DNA from: Pedococcus sp. 5OH_020
GTDB lineage: Bacteria; Actinomycetota; Actinomycetes; Actinomycetales; Dermatophilaceae
Length of the DNA stretch: 64,000 nt
Direction of reading: 5' to 3'
NCBI RefSeq assembly: GCF_027812955.1
Contig: NZ_JAPYZV010000001.1
Span: 485,769 to 549,768 of the forward strand
Positions 32,805 to 41,150 of the stretch are shown here, piece by piece. Every line of letters begins with the position of its first letter. Positions within the stretch are counted from its first letter, which is position 1. The translations under genes and the position numbers were made by a program. The notes under the pieces were generated by a model, which was not told where the DNA came from, ran no database searches, and saw only the letters and a program-made list of their open reading frames with translations.

Positions 32805-33740
32805 ATGCCGTCGCTGGAGCTCTCCCGGGTGTGGTCTCCTGGCCGGCCGACGGCGGTGGGGCTGATCGTCTCCGCGTTCCGCCGTGGCGGGGGCGACCCG
32901 ACCTTCCACGCGGATCGGGGTGCGGGGTCGTGGATGGGCCTGCCCACGGCGGACGGTCCTGCGACGCTGCGGCTGGTGCAGCGTTCCGACCTCGCAGAGG
33001 TGCATGCCACGGCCTGGGGGCCCGGTGCCGAGTGGGTCCTGGACCACGTACCGTCGCTGCTGGGTCGGGACGACGACGAGGGTGGCTTCGTGAGCCACCA
33101 TCCGCGGGTGGCGCGGGCGCACCGCCGGTATGCGGCGTGGCACGTGCCCCGGTCCGCCCTGGTCCTGCATGCGCTGGTGCCGGCCGTGGTCGAGCAGAAG
33201 GTCACCGGCCAGGAGGCGTTCGGCGGCTACCGGATGCTGGTCCACCGGTTCGGGTCCAGGGCCCCGGGGCCCGGCGCCGCCCGCGGCCTATGGGTGGCGC
33301 CGACGGCCCAGGAGTGGGCGGCGATCCCGTCCTGGGAATGGCTGCGGGCGTCGGTCGACGGCGCCCGCTCCGGCACCGTCGTCCGCGCCGTCCGAGCTGC
33401 GGGCCGCCTCGAGGCGACCGCCAGGCTGCCGCTGGAGGAGGCGAGGAGCCGGCTGCTAGCACTGCCGGGCGTGGGCACGTGGACCGTGGCCGAGGTGGCC
33501 CAGCGGGCCCTGGGCGACGCGGACGCGGTGAGCTTCGGCGACTACCACGTGGCCAAGGACATCACCTGGGCGCTGACCGGCGAGGCGCTGGACGACGATG
33601 CGCTCGCCGAGCTGCTCGAGCCGTACCGCGGACACCGGTTCCGGGTCCAGCAGCTCCTCAGCCTCGACGGCGCGATGCGGCCGCGTCGGGGTCCCCGGAT
33701 GCCGCCTCGAACGCATCTGCCGAGCCGAGTGACCCGCTGA
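32805..33740 (+). CDS. HhH-GPD DNA glycosylase family protein (AlkA/3-methyladenine type)
   Basis: Base-excision repair enzyme of 311 residues. The helix-hairpin-helix LLALPGVGTWTVAEVAQRALGD is followed by VSFGDYHVAKDI; this GD(Y/F)H segment holds the catalytic Asp of AlkA-like proteins. The preceding LVPAVVEQKVTGQEAF matches the AlkA core helix. The first ~110 residues form the N-terminal AlkA-like lobe. ATG 32805 is used; the longer open frame is antisense to the DUF3105 gene. The last 83 bp overlap the convergent fbiB-like gene. Confidence 0.88.
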   Translation: MPSLELSRVWSPGRPTAVGLIVSAFRRGGGDPTFHADRGAGSWMGLPTADGPATLRLVQRSDLAEVHATAWGPGAEWVLDHVPSLLGRDDDEGGFVSHHPRVARAHRRYAAWHVPRSALVLHALVPAVVEQKVTGQEAFGGYRMLVHRFGSRAPGPGAARGLWVAPTAQEWAAIPSWEWLRASVDGARSGTVVRAVRAAGRLEATARLPLEEARSRLLALPGVGTWTVAEVAQRALGDADAVSFGDYHVAKDITWALTGEALDDDALAELLEPYRGHRFRVQQLLSLDGAMRPRRGPRMPPRTHLPSRVTR

Positions 33741-34821
33741 CCGGCCCCTGTCGCTCCTTCACCCTGATGGCGACCTCGGGTCCACCGGCCGCCGAGGGCA
33801 CCTCGGCGTCCAGTCCCTCTCCCCACAGGGCGACCTGGAGCCTGCTGACCGCGACGCCCAGCTCGTAGGGCGTCTGCGCACACACCCGGACGAGGTCGGC
33901 ACCGACGTCGCCACCCTTGTCACCGAGGTCGTCCATGCCACCAATGTCGACTGCGGCGCCCGGACACGCGCTCAGCGCCACGGCCACTGCCCTGGCCAGC
34001 CGGTCCCGTCGGTCCTCCGGGGCGGTGGACGGGATGCCCGCCTCGAGCGCTTCGGGGGAGCCGGGCGCGACGCCCAAGGCGGCCCGGACCGACTCCGCGG
34101 TGCCGAGCTCGAACCAGTCCTGGGCTCCCACCCGGACCAGTGCGGCGGCTCCGGCGCCACGCTGTGGCAGCGCCCAAGGCGTCCCCCGGAGCAGAGCGAC
34201 GGGTATGGCGTCGGCCTTCCCCTTCACCAGGTCCGCAGCCGCAGCCAGCTCGTCCGCCAGCGCCCGCACCGTCACCGACAGCGGCCGGCCGTCGGCGTCG
34301 ACGCCACCCCGCAGGTCGTCCAGGACCCCCACGCCCGACGCCCCGAGCGCGAAGTCCACCTGACCTGCTCGCCACGGTCGGCCCGCCGTGTCGCTGAGCA
34401 CGACGCCGACGCGGCTCAGTCCCGTGAGCGCGAGGAGACGGACGCGGAGGCGGTCGGCCTCGCCGTCCGGATCGGTGGGCAGGAGGAGGACCCCGTCACG
34501 GTCACCGGTGTTCGACGCGTCGACGCCGGCGGCAGCCATGACCGGTCCGGCGGCCGCCTCGACGATCCGCGTGAGCCTGCCGCCGGAACGTCGCTCCGCC
34601 ACGACGCGAGAGGTGTGCGCCTCGACGGCCGCCTCACGGGCGTCACCCTCTGCCCACAGGTTCAGAGCCTTCGACACGACCTTGCTGGACACCACGACGA
34701 TGTCCCCCTCGCGCAGGGCAGCGTCGGCCGCCTGGGCGCCGGACACGACCAGTGCGGCGAGGTCCTCGCCGGCACGGACCTCGGGCAGGCCGAGCAGGGG
34801 TACTGCCGTGACTGCGGGCAT
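33658..34821 (-). CDS. fbiB: Coenzyme F420-0:L-glutamate ligase (CofE/FbiB N-terminal type) lacking a full nitroreductase domain
   Basis: Adds glutamate to F420-0. Residues 1-~245 are a complete CofE-like domain: EGDIVVVSSKVVSKALN, VLSDTAGRPWRAGQVDFALG and DELAAAADLVKGKADAIPVALLRG. Mycobacterial FbiB is ~448 residues and carries a C-terminal FMN domain that reduces dehydro-F420; here the protein ends at 387, and the last ~140 residues (ALGVAPGSPEALEAG...) show no nitroreductase signature. It follows cofD by 3 nt. The 3' end overlaps the convergent DNA glycosylase by 83 bp. Confidence 0.85.
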   Translation of the reverse strand: MPAVTAVPLLGLPEVRAGEDLAALVVSGAQAADAALREGDIVVVSSKVVSKALNLWAEGDAREAAVEAHTSRVVAERRSGGRLTRIVEAAAGPVMAAAGVDASNTGDRDGVLLLPTDPDGEADRLRVRLLALTGLSRVGVVLSDTAGRPWRAGQVDFALGASGVGVLDDLRGGVDADGRPLSVTVRALADELAAAADLVKGKADAIPVALLRGTPWALPQRGAGAAALVRVGAQDWFELGTAESVRAALGVAPGSPEALEAGIPSTAPEDRRDRLARAVAVALSACPGAAVDIGGMDDLGDKGGDVGADLVRVCAQTPYELGVAVSRLQVALWGEGLDAEVPSAAGGPEVAIRVKERQGPVSGSLGSADAFEAASGDPDAAASRRRG

Positions 34822-34824
34822 GGG

Positions 34825-35829
34825 TCAGTCCCGCCCAGCGGAGCGCAGCTCCACACCGCCGGGCCGCAGCTCCAGGGCCAGCTCGAGAGCCGCGCCGGCC
34901 AGCCGTGCCGCGGCGTCCCGGTCGGTCATGAGCAGCGGCCGGCCCTCGACGCGGGCTCGGGGCAGCCTGACGGAGGCGGCATCCTGCTCCGAGACCAGCC
35001 AGCCGTCCAGGAAGTCCTCGTAGAGGCCCGCGACACCGGCGGCGGTCGACTCGACCCCGATGGCGGCGAGGCAGGCGTCGGCGTGCCCTCGGACCGGTAT
35101 GCCGCCGATCAGCGGGGAGACCCCCACCACCGGAGCAGCGCTGCCGCGCAAGGCGTCTCGGACGCCGGGCACCCCCAGGATGATGCCGATGGACACGACG
35201 GGGTTGCTGGGTGGGAGCAGGACCACGTCCGCGGTCCGGATCGCGTCCAGTACTCCGGGGGCGGGCGTGGCGCGGTCCATCCCGACGGCCTGGAACCGCT
35301 GGGCGGGCACGGCTGCCTGCAGACGCACCCACCACTCCTGGAAGTGGACTGCGCGGCGTCCCTCCGCGTCCTCGAGCACGACATGGGTCTCCACGGGGGA
35401 GTCGCTCATCGGCAGCAGCGTCACCCGCTGCTCCGGGAGACCCCAGCGCTCTGCGAGCCGGGCGGTGACCTCGGTGAGGGAGTGGCCCTGCCCCAGCCAC
35501 TGCGACCGCACGATGTGCGTCCCGAGGTCCAGGTCGCCCAGAGCGAACCACTGTGGCACGGCACCGTATGCGGCAAGCTCAGCCTGCACGCGGTGGCTCT
35601 CCTCCTCGCGGCCCCACCCCTGTCCCTCGTGGACTCCGCCACCGAGCGTGTAGAGCAGGGTGTCGAGGTCGGGGCAGACGCGAAGCCCGAACAGCGTGAT
35701 GTCGTCACCGGTGTTGCCGATGATGGTGAGCTCGCTGCCCGCCAGGGCGGGAGTTCGGTCGAGGTGGGTCCGGAGGGCGCGAAGGAAACGGGCGCCTCCT
35801 ACACCGCCGGACAGTGCCGTGATGCGCAT
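34825..35829 (-). CDS. cofD: 2-phospho-L-lactate (or phosphoenolpyruvate) transferase
   Basis: CofD/FbiA joins the 7,8-didemethyl-8-hydroxy-5-deazariboflavin (Fo) moiety to the phospho-lactyl/enolpyruvyl group in F420 synthesis. The 334-residue protein begins with ITALSGGVGGARFLRAL, the diphosphate-binding Gly-rich start of the family, and has IGNTGDDITLFGLRVCPDLDT and LLPPSNPVVSIGIILGVPG. ATG 35829 is the only start that places this motif at the N-terminus. It is divergent from whiB and leads the operon with fbiB. Confidence 0.92.
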   Translation of the reverse strand: MRITALSGGVGGARFLRALRTHLDRTPALAGSELTIIGNTGDDITLFGLRVCPDLDTLLYTLGGGVHEGQGWGREEESHRVQAELAAYGAVPQWFALGDLDLGTHIVRSQWLGQGHSLTEVTARLAERWGLPEQRVTLLPMSDSPVETHVVLEDAEGRRAVHFQEWWVRLQAAVPAQRFQAVGMDRATPAPGVLDAIRTADVVLLPPSNPVVSIGIILGVPGVRDALRGSAAPVVGVSPLIGGIPVRGHADACLAAIGVESTAAGVAGLYEDFLDGWLVSEQDAASVRLPRARVEGRPLLMTDRDAAARLAGAALELALELRPGGVELRSAGRD

Positions 35830-35926
35830 GGGCGGAAGTCTTCCAGTTCGCCGCCCCAGCGGTTCAGGCGGTGTCGCGCAGTCCGTTATCAAGGCTGAGC
35901 GGATCGGGCAAATATCAGAGTTCGGC

Positions 35927-35956
35927 TTGACGAACCAGGTATGACACGCGTGTAAT
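35927..35956 (+). promoter_or_regulatory. Promoter of whiB
   Basis: TTGACG (35927-35932) is followed by an 18-nt spacer and TGTAAT (35951-35956), the best -35/-10 pair seen in the window. Transcription would begin near 35963, giving an ~50-nt leader ending in the AGGAGGA ribosome site. Confidence 0.6.
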
Positions 35957-36013
35957 TCCCTTGTTGTGATCTTCCTGGTCACAGCAGCGGCGTACCGGGT
36001 CGAGGAGGAAGCC

Positions 36014-36277
36014 GTGCAGGAACTTCAGTTGGTCGCCCTTGACGGGGGCGACGAGGCGCAGATGTCCTGGCAGGAGCGCTCGCTCTGCGCCCAGACGGAT
36101 CCAGAGGCATTCTTCCCTGAGAAGGGCGGCTCCACCCGCGAGGCCAAGAAGGTCTGTGTCGGGTGCGAGGTGCGGGCCGAGTGCCTCGAGTACGCCCTGG
36201 CGCACGACGAGCGCTTCGGCATCTGGGGCGGACTCTCCGAGCGGGAGCGTCGCAAGCTCAAGAAGCGTGCGGTCTAG
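36014..36277 (+). CDS. whiB: WhiB-family iron-sulfur transcriptional regulator (WhiB/WhiB2 type)
   Basis: Iron-sulfur regulator of 87 residues that partners a sigma factor in controlling septation and differentiation. Four cluster Cys are present (Cys25, Cys48, Cys51, Cys57: the C-x22-C-x2-C-x5-C pattern), followed by FGIWGGLSERERR and a basic tail. The CAQTDPEAFFPEKGGSTREAKK block is that of Streptomyces WhiB and mycobacterial WhiB2. Adjacency to cofD-fbiB is the same as in Mycobacterium (whiB2-fbiA-fbiB). GTG 36014 follows AGGAGGA; a longer in-frame start at 35966 would lie just past the promoter and is less likely. Confidence 0.95.
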   Translation: MQELQLVALDGGDEAQMSWQERSLCAQTDPEAFFPEKGGSTREAKKVCVGCEVRAECLEYALAHDERFGIWGGLSERERRKLKKRAV

Positions 36278-36291
36278 TCGCCGCGGCGACT
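36276..36291 (+). terminator. Candidate terminator of whiB
   Basis: AGTCGCCGCGGCGACT, a perfect 16-bp palindrome overlapping the TAG stop, folds into a 6-bp stem with a CGCG loop followed by TTCC. There is no long T-tract. Confidence 0.45.
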
Positions 36292-36307
36292 TCCGTGTGA
36301 CCAGCGG

Positions 36308-39300
36308 ATGACCCTTGCCCCGCCGCACCGCCTGACGGACCGCCCTGGAGCGGCCGCTCCGGTCGCGACCGTCACCGCCATGCTGGTGCTGCGCGGCTCC
36401 GCAGCGGGCCTGGCTCAGACCCTCGACTCACTCGCGCGCCAGACGCGGACCCCCGAGCGGCTGCTCGTCGTGGACGCCGGGCAGGACGGGAACGCCGTGG
36501 AGCTGGTACGCGCGCACGTCGCCCTGCAGCACGTCATACCTGACATCTCTTTCGTCACCGTCCCCGGCTCCTACTCGCTCGGTGGAGCGGTACGGGCGGC
36601 GCTGGCGCAGGGGCCCGACGCTGCGGTGGCGCCGGACGGATCGTCCACCGGGGCGTCCGACCGAGCTGAGACCCAGGCCACCGGCCCGGGCGCCGAAGCC
36701 CCCGACACCGCTCACCTGTGGATCCTCAGCTCCGACAGTGCCGCCGCGCCGACGACCCTGGCGCGGCTTCTCGACGCCGTCCGGCGCTCGCCCTCCGTCG
36801 CTGTCGCAGGGCCGAAGCTGCTTCAGTGGGACCGTCCCGGAGCCCTCCATTCCGTCGGTCTGCAGCTGACCCGCGCCGGACGGGTGCTCCCTGCTCCTGC
36901 CCAGGGGGAGCCGGACCAGGGCCAGTACGACCGCCGTTCCGACGTCCTCGCCGTGCCCGCCACGGGGATGCTCGTGGAACGGGAGCTGTTCGAGACGTTG
37001 CGCGGACCGGACCATGCACTGGGCGAGTTCGGCTCGGAGCTGGACCTCTCCTGGCGGGCGCAGCAGGCCGGCCGGCGCGTGGTCGTCGAGCCGCGCGCGA
37101 CCATGCGCACTGGGGCGTCGGATGTCCAGGGAGTGGTGAGTCTGGAGGCGACCACCCGCAGGCGGCGCCAGGCCCGCCGTGTCGCGCTTGCCCGCTGTGC
37201 CTGGTGGGCCATGCCGTTGCTGAGCCTGTGGATCGCGATGACGAGCATCGTTGGCGCGCTGCTCCTGGTGCTCGCCAAGCGGCCGCGCGCCGCCTGGGCG
37301 GAGCTCTCCGACGTCGGGTCGCTGCTCACTCCCGGACGCGTGCTGGGCGCCAGGTGGCGCTCGCGGGGGACCCGCCGCGTTCGTCGGCGGGACCTGCAGG
37401 GCCTGTTCGTACCCTCAGGCGCCGTGCTGCGCCACACCGGCGACCTACTCCACGACCAGGTGCCGTCCGGGCGCGAGGGCGACCCCGGTTCCGAGCTCGG
37501 CAGTCTCGAGACCGGCCCGGTCCCGGACGAGGTCCAGGACCTCAACGTGCTGGGCTCGACGGTGGTGTCGCGGGCAGCCCGGAACCCAGGTCTCCTGGCG
37601 GCGCTGGTCATGACTGCCGTGGCCGTCGTCGCGGAGCGCAGTATGCGCGGCGGCTTCCTCGACCGGTTCCGCAGCGGCCTGTCGGGAGGCGAGCTCCCCG
37701 GCGTCCACGCCTCCGCGGGGCCTCTGTGGCACACCTGGCTCGACGGCTGGCACGGCTCTGGTCTGGGGCAGGCAGGCGAGCAGGGGCCGCACCTCGTCGT
37801 GCTGGCAGCCTTGGCGTGGCTCGTGGAGCACCTGCCCGTCGTCGCTGCGCCGGACTCATCGGTCGGGGCCGTCATCGGCCTTCTCGTCACCTTCGCCATG
37901 CCGCTCGCCGCAGTGGCGGCCTACCTGGCTGCCCGTGTGGTGACGGGCTCGCAGTGGCCGCGCGCCCTGGCGGCCGTGGCATGGTCGACCACCGCGATGC
38001 TGACCTCCGCCGTGGCCGCGGGCCGACTGGCGGCGGTCGTCGCGACGATCCTCCTGCCGCTCGTCGCCGCGGGCTTCGCGCTGGCCGTGCGTCGCTCCGG
38101 CTCCGCGACCGCCACTGCGGCGACGGTGCTCGGCGCGGCCGTCCTCGGCGCCTTCGTCCCGGCTCTGCTGGTCCTGCTCGTCGCCGCGGCGCTGGTCGGC
38201 GGGGTACTCGCGCGTGGCACCGGCAGGATCCGCGCGCTCGCCCTGGCCCTCGGTCCCGTGCTGCTCCTCGGCCCGTGGGTGCAGACCCTGCTGATCCACC
38301 CCTACCTCGTCTTCACCGGCCCCGGGCTCTCCGTCTGGGGCGCCTCCCAGGCGCTGCCGTGGCAGCTCGCCCTGCTGCATCCCGGCGGTCCCGCCTCTTA
38401 CCCTGTGCTCCTGTCGGCCCCCGTGGTGGTGGCGGGCCTGCTGGGGCTGATGCGTTCGGGGAGGCGCGGGGCGGCCGGCACCGCGCTCGGGGTGGCCGGG
38501 CTCACGGGGCTCGGGTACGCCGTCGTCGCGCCGCGCGTCCGGCTGGGTACCGTCCCGCCCGGGTCGCCGCATGCGGGCGCGGACATCACCGCCTGGGCGG
38601 GTACCGGGCTGCTGGTCGCCGCCCTGGCCCTGCTCGCGGCCGCGCTGCTCGGCGCGGACGGGCTCGCGGTACGCCGTGCCCGCGGCGGCTGGCCCGCGGT
38701 GCTTCGCTGGCCGGTTGCCGCGGCCGTGGTCGTAGCGGTCCTGGGCGGTGCGTCGTGGACGGTGTGGCGCACGGTGGGCGACGCCTTGGGGAGCTGGCAG
38801 GACCCGCGCCCCGCCGTCGCCCTGGACCAGGCCGAGACCGGGCTGGGGAACCGCATGCTGCTGCTGCAGCCAGCCGGTCCGGACCTGACCTACCGGCTGC
38901 TCGGACGCGAGCCGGGGGACGTGGCGCGCGTGCTTCCACGCACGGCGTCCGTAGCTCCTGGTCAGGGTGTGCTCACGACTGCCGTCGGAGCCCTCTTCGA
39001 GCAGGGCGCTGCTCCGGGCGAGCTGGACGCGGCCGGTCAGCTGTCCGACCTGGCCGTCGGCTTCGTCGGCCTCCGTACCGATCCCACCGACCCGCGGATC
39101 CGCACCCTCGACGCCACGGCCGGCCTGAGCCGACTCGGTGAGCACCACGGTCTGCTGTTCTGGCGCGTCACGGCCGGCGGTGCGCGGGGGACGGACGACG
39201 CGCTGGCCCCGTCCCGGGCGCGCCTTGTCTGGAAGGCCGAGCAACACGGTCTGCCCGTCGTGGGAGACCACGGGCAAGTGCGTGCGACGGTGAAGGTGCC

Positions 39301-39583
39301 CCCAGGCGCCTCGCTCGTTCTCGCCGAGCCACTCGAGTGGGCGCGACATGCCCGCGTCACGGTCGACGGTGCCGTAACGGCCCCGGCTGCAGCGACAACG
39401 ACACCGGGCGGGGCGGTGCGCCAGGCCGGGGCCGAGTACCCCCTGCCTACCGGCACGCATCTGGTACAGGTGACGGTTCTTCCGACGGACGTCGCGTGGC
39501 GGTACGTCCAGGGGCTGATCCTGCTCCTGGTCGTGTTCCTCGCCGTTCCGGTCGGGACTCGTGCTCCGCGGAGGCGGCGATGA
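36308..39583 (+). CDS. Giant GT2 glycosyltransferase fused to a polytopic membrane region
   Basis: A 1091-residue protein. The N-terminal ~290 residues form a GT-A domain (ATVTAMLVLRGSAAGLAQTL, LLVVDAGQDGN, an ELDLSWRAQQAG acceptor segment), although the usual DXD is altered to SSDSAA. A long region of 12-14 hydrophobic segments (~300-850) follows, then a large extracytoplasmic soluble domain (~860-1065) and a final helix with a basic tail. The protein is found beside whiB/cofD and DUF5719 in many actinobacteria, but its glycan is not known. The last codon junction is ATGA, which starts the mini-ORF relay ahead of the next gene. Confidence 0.85.
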   Translation: MTLAPPHRLTDRPGAAAPVATVTAMLVLRGSAAGLAQTLDSLARQTRTPERLLVVDAGQDGNAVELVRAHVALQHVIPDISFVTVPGSYSLGGAVRAALAQGPDAAVAPDGSSTGASDRAETQATGPGAEAPDTAHLWILSSDSAAAPTTLARLLDAVRRSPSVAVAGPKLLQWDRPGALHSVGLQLTRAGRVLPAPAQGEPDQGQYDRRSDVLAVPATGMLVERELFETLRGPDHALGEFGSELDLSWRAQQAGRRVVVEPRATMRTGASDVQGVVSLEATTRRRRQARRVALARCAWWAMPLLSLWIAMTSIVGALLLVLAKRPRAAWAELSDVGSLLTPGRVLGARWRSRGTRRVRRRDLQGLFVPSGAVLRHTGDLLHDQVPSGREGDPGSELGSLETGPVPDEVQDLNVLGSTVVSRAARNPGLLAALVMTAVAVVAERSMRGGFLDRFRSGLSGGELPGVHASAGPLWHTWLDGWHGSGLGQAGEQGPHLVVLAALAWLVEHLPVVAAPDSSVGAVIGLLVTFAMPLAAVAAYLAARVVTGSQWPRALAAVAWSTTAMLTSAVAAGRLAAVVATILLPLVAAGFALAVRRSGSATATAATVLGAAVLGAFVPALLVLLVAAALVGGVLARGTGRIRALALALGPVLLLGPWVQTLLIHPYLVFTGPGLSVWGASQALPWQLALLHPGGPASYPVLLSAPVVVAGLLGLMRSGRRGAAGTALGVAGLTGLGYAVVAPRVRLGTVPPGSPHAGADITAWAGTGLLVAALALLAAALLGADGLAVRRARGGWPAVLRWPVAAAVVVAVLGGASWTVWRTVGDALGSWQDPRPAVALDQAETGLGNRMLLLQPAGPDLTYRLLGREPGDVARVLPRTASVAPGQGVLTTAVGALFEQGAAPGELDAAGQLSDLAVGFVGLRTDPTDPRIRTLDATAGLSRLGEHHGLLFWRVTAGGARGTDDALAPSRARLVWKAEQHGLPVVGDHGQVRATVKVPPGASLVLAEPLEWARHARVTVDGAVTAPAAATTTPGGAVRQAGAEYPLPTGTHLVQVTVLPTDVAWRYVQGLILLLVVFLAVPVGTRAPRRRR

Positions 39584-39645
39584 GGCTGTCGTCCGTGAAG
39601 GTCTCGTGGAGATGAAGGTGTCGCGCAGATGAAGGTGTCGTGGAG
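39580..39645 (+). repeat. Triplicated 17-bp unit forming a chain of overlapping ATGA mini-ORFs
   Basis: Three copies of a 17-bp unit lie at 39595-39611 (GTGAAGGTCTCGTGGAG), 39612-39628 (ATGAAGGTGTCGCGCAG) and 39629-39645 (ATGAAGGTGTCGTGGAG). The TGA of the giant GT2 gene overlaps ATG 39580, which opens a 12-codon frame stopping at 39615; that stop overlaps ATG 39612, a 7-codon frame stopping at 39632; and that overlaps ATG 39629, the real start of the DUF5719 gene. Each step is an ATGA junction. Confidence 0.8.
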
Positions 39646-41119
39646 CGGGATCGCCCGCGCCCTACTGGTCTCTGCGGCTGGGGCTGGTCTGGTCTTCGGA
39701 GCGACGCGGGCCACCGGGGCCGTGACGGTCGCGCCTGCGCAAGCGCAGCACTCGAGCGTCGCGGCGGCCACGAGCCCTGTGCGGGGCTCGCAGCTGGTGT
39801 GTCCTGGACCGGAGCTGAAGGGCGTGCCCGGGCTCAAGGACCTCGCAGTGCCCGTACGAGTCACCGCCGCAGCCGCCCCCGTGGCTGCGCTGGGCGGTCT
39901 ACGCTCTGCGTCGACGGCCGGAGCGCTCAGCCTCACCGGGCTGCCGGGGGGTGACCTGGCTCCTGCTCTCACCTCGCGAGGAAAGGTCGGGTGGGCCGGC
40001 GTCGCGAAGGCGTCAGCCGTCCTGGTCTCGGGAACGCAGTCCATGGCGCCGGGCATCGCCGCGACCCAGGCGTGGCTCGTGCCCAGCGGGGACCAGCGCT
40101 CACTCGGCTCGGCGCCGTGTCAGCAGGCAGGCGCGGAGTTCTGGATCCTGGCGGGGGGCGGTGCGCCAGGTCGTCAGGAGCGGCTTGTCCTGACGAACCC
40201 GGGCGGAAACCCGGTGAGCGTCGACGTGACGTTGCACGGCGGGGAGGGCCCCGTCGCGTCGTCCAACGGAAAGGGAGTGGTGGTGCCGGCGCACGGGCGG
40301 GCGGCGGTGCTGCTCGACTCGATCTCCGGCGACCTCGGTTCTCCGGCGGTGCACGTGGTGGCGCAGGGGGGTCTCGTCTCGGCGGTGGTGAACGACCTGT
40401 GGCTCGACGGCACCCGGGCCGCAGGTTCCGACGACGCGACGCCGAGCGCGGCCCCGTCGCGGGTCCAGGTGGTCCCGGCGGTGCCGGTGGAGGGCAAGGC
40501 GGTCCTCAGGGTCGCCGTCCCGGGCAGCGGCGAGGCGGTCGTGCAGGCTCGCGTACTGACCGCGCAGGGACCGCGCGCCCTGCCGTCGGGTGCGGTCGTC
40601 CGCGTCGACGGTGGCTCGGTGGCGGACATCGACCTGTCGCGGCTGCCGGCGGCCACCGTGGGGATCCAGGTGCGCGCGGACGTGCCCGTCGTGGCGGCCG
40701 CCCTGACGTACCGGGTCAAGGGCTCGGCGCCCGGCGACCTGGCGTGGAGCGCGTCGACCGAGGGGCTGGCTGGTGTGGCGGGGCTGCCGTTGGACAGCCC
40801 TGGAGCGGGCTCCACGCCGCTCTCCCGGAACCTGTGGCTGACCGCGACCGGCGACTCCGCTGCCGTGCAGGTGGTCACGGTGGACGCACGTGGCGCGGTC
40901 CGCAGCCAGACGGCGCAGGTCGCGCCGGACACCACCAGCGCCGTGCCGGTCGCCGGCGCGACGTCCGTCTGGGTGCGAAGGCTGTCCGGGGCCGGTGAGG
41001 TCCATGCCGGCGTCGTGTCCTGGGTGAACGACGCCCAGGGCACTCTCTTCACGAGCACGCCCTTGCGGGACTCGGCGCTGCGCACCACGACGCCTGGTCT
41101 GCGCCCCGCGACACCCTAG
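39629..41119 (+). CDS. DUF5719 family secreted/anchored protein
   Basis: A 496-residue protein of unknown function with a signal peptide or N-terminal anchor (~8-30, ALLVSAAGAGLVFGATRAT). The rest is predicted extracytoplasmic beta-rich sequence with LTNPGGNPVSVDVTLHG and LWLTATGDSAAVQVVTV repeats, reminiscent of Ig-like folds, and two Cys (CPGPE, APCQQAG) likely disulfide-linked. The gene always follows the giant GT2 in this actinobacterial block, so the pair may act together on the envelope (inference). ATG 39629 is the last of three repeated start sites. Confidence 0.8.
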   Translation: MKVSWSGIARALLVSAAGAGLVFGATRATGAVTVAPAQAQHSSVAAATSPVRGSQLVCPGPELKGVPGLKDLAVPVRVTAAAAPVAALGGLRSASTAGALSLTGLPGGDLAPALTSRGKVGWAGVAKASAVLVSGTQSMAPGIAATQAWLVPSGDQRSLGSAPCQQAGAEFWILAGGGAPGRQERLVLTNPGGNPVSVDVTLHGGEGPVASSNGKGVVVPAHGRAAVLLDSISGDLGSPAVHVVAQGGLVSAVVNDLWLDGTRAAGSDDATPSAAPSRVQVVPAVPVEGKAVLRVAVPGSGEAVVQARVLTAQGPRALPSGAVVRVDGGSVADIDLSRLPAATVGIQVRADVPVVAAALTYRVKGSAPGDLAWSASTEGLAGVAGLPLDSPGAGSTPLSRNLWLTATGDSAAVQVVTVDARGAVRSQTAQVAPDTTSAVPVAGATSVWVRRLSGAGEVHAGVVSWVNDAQGTLFTSTPLRDSALRTTTPGLRPATP

Positions 41120-41150
41120 GAAGGGCTTGGCGGACGCTGCCGGTGCCTGG

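Noticed and set aside
37856-39460. 534-residue open frame on the minus strand
   Set aside because: Antisense shadow of the giant GT2 membrane protein, with Arg/Gly/Gln-rich low-complexity translation and no motif.
39580-39632. Mini-ORFs of the relay as functional peptides
   Set aside because: They are only 6-11 codons, defined by the repeat unit, and vary between copies. A coupling role is more plausible than a peptide product.
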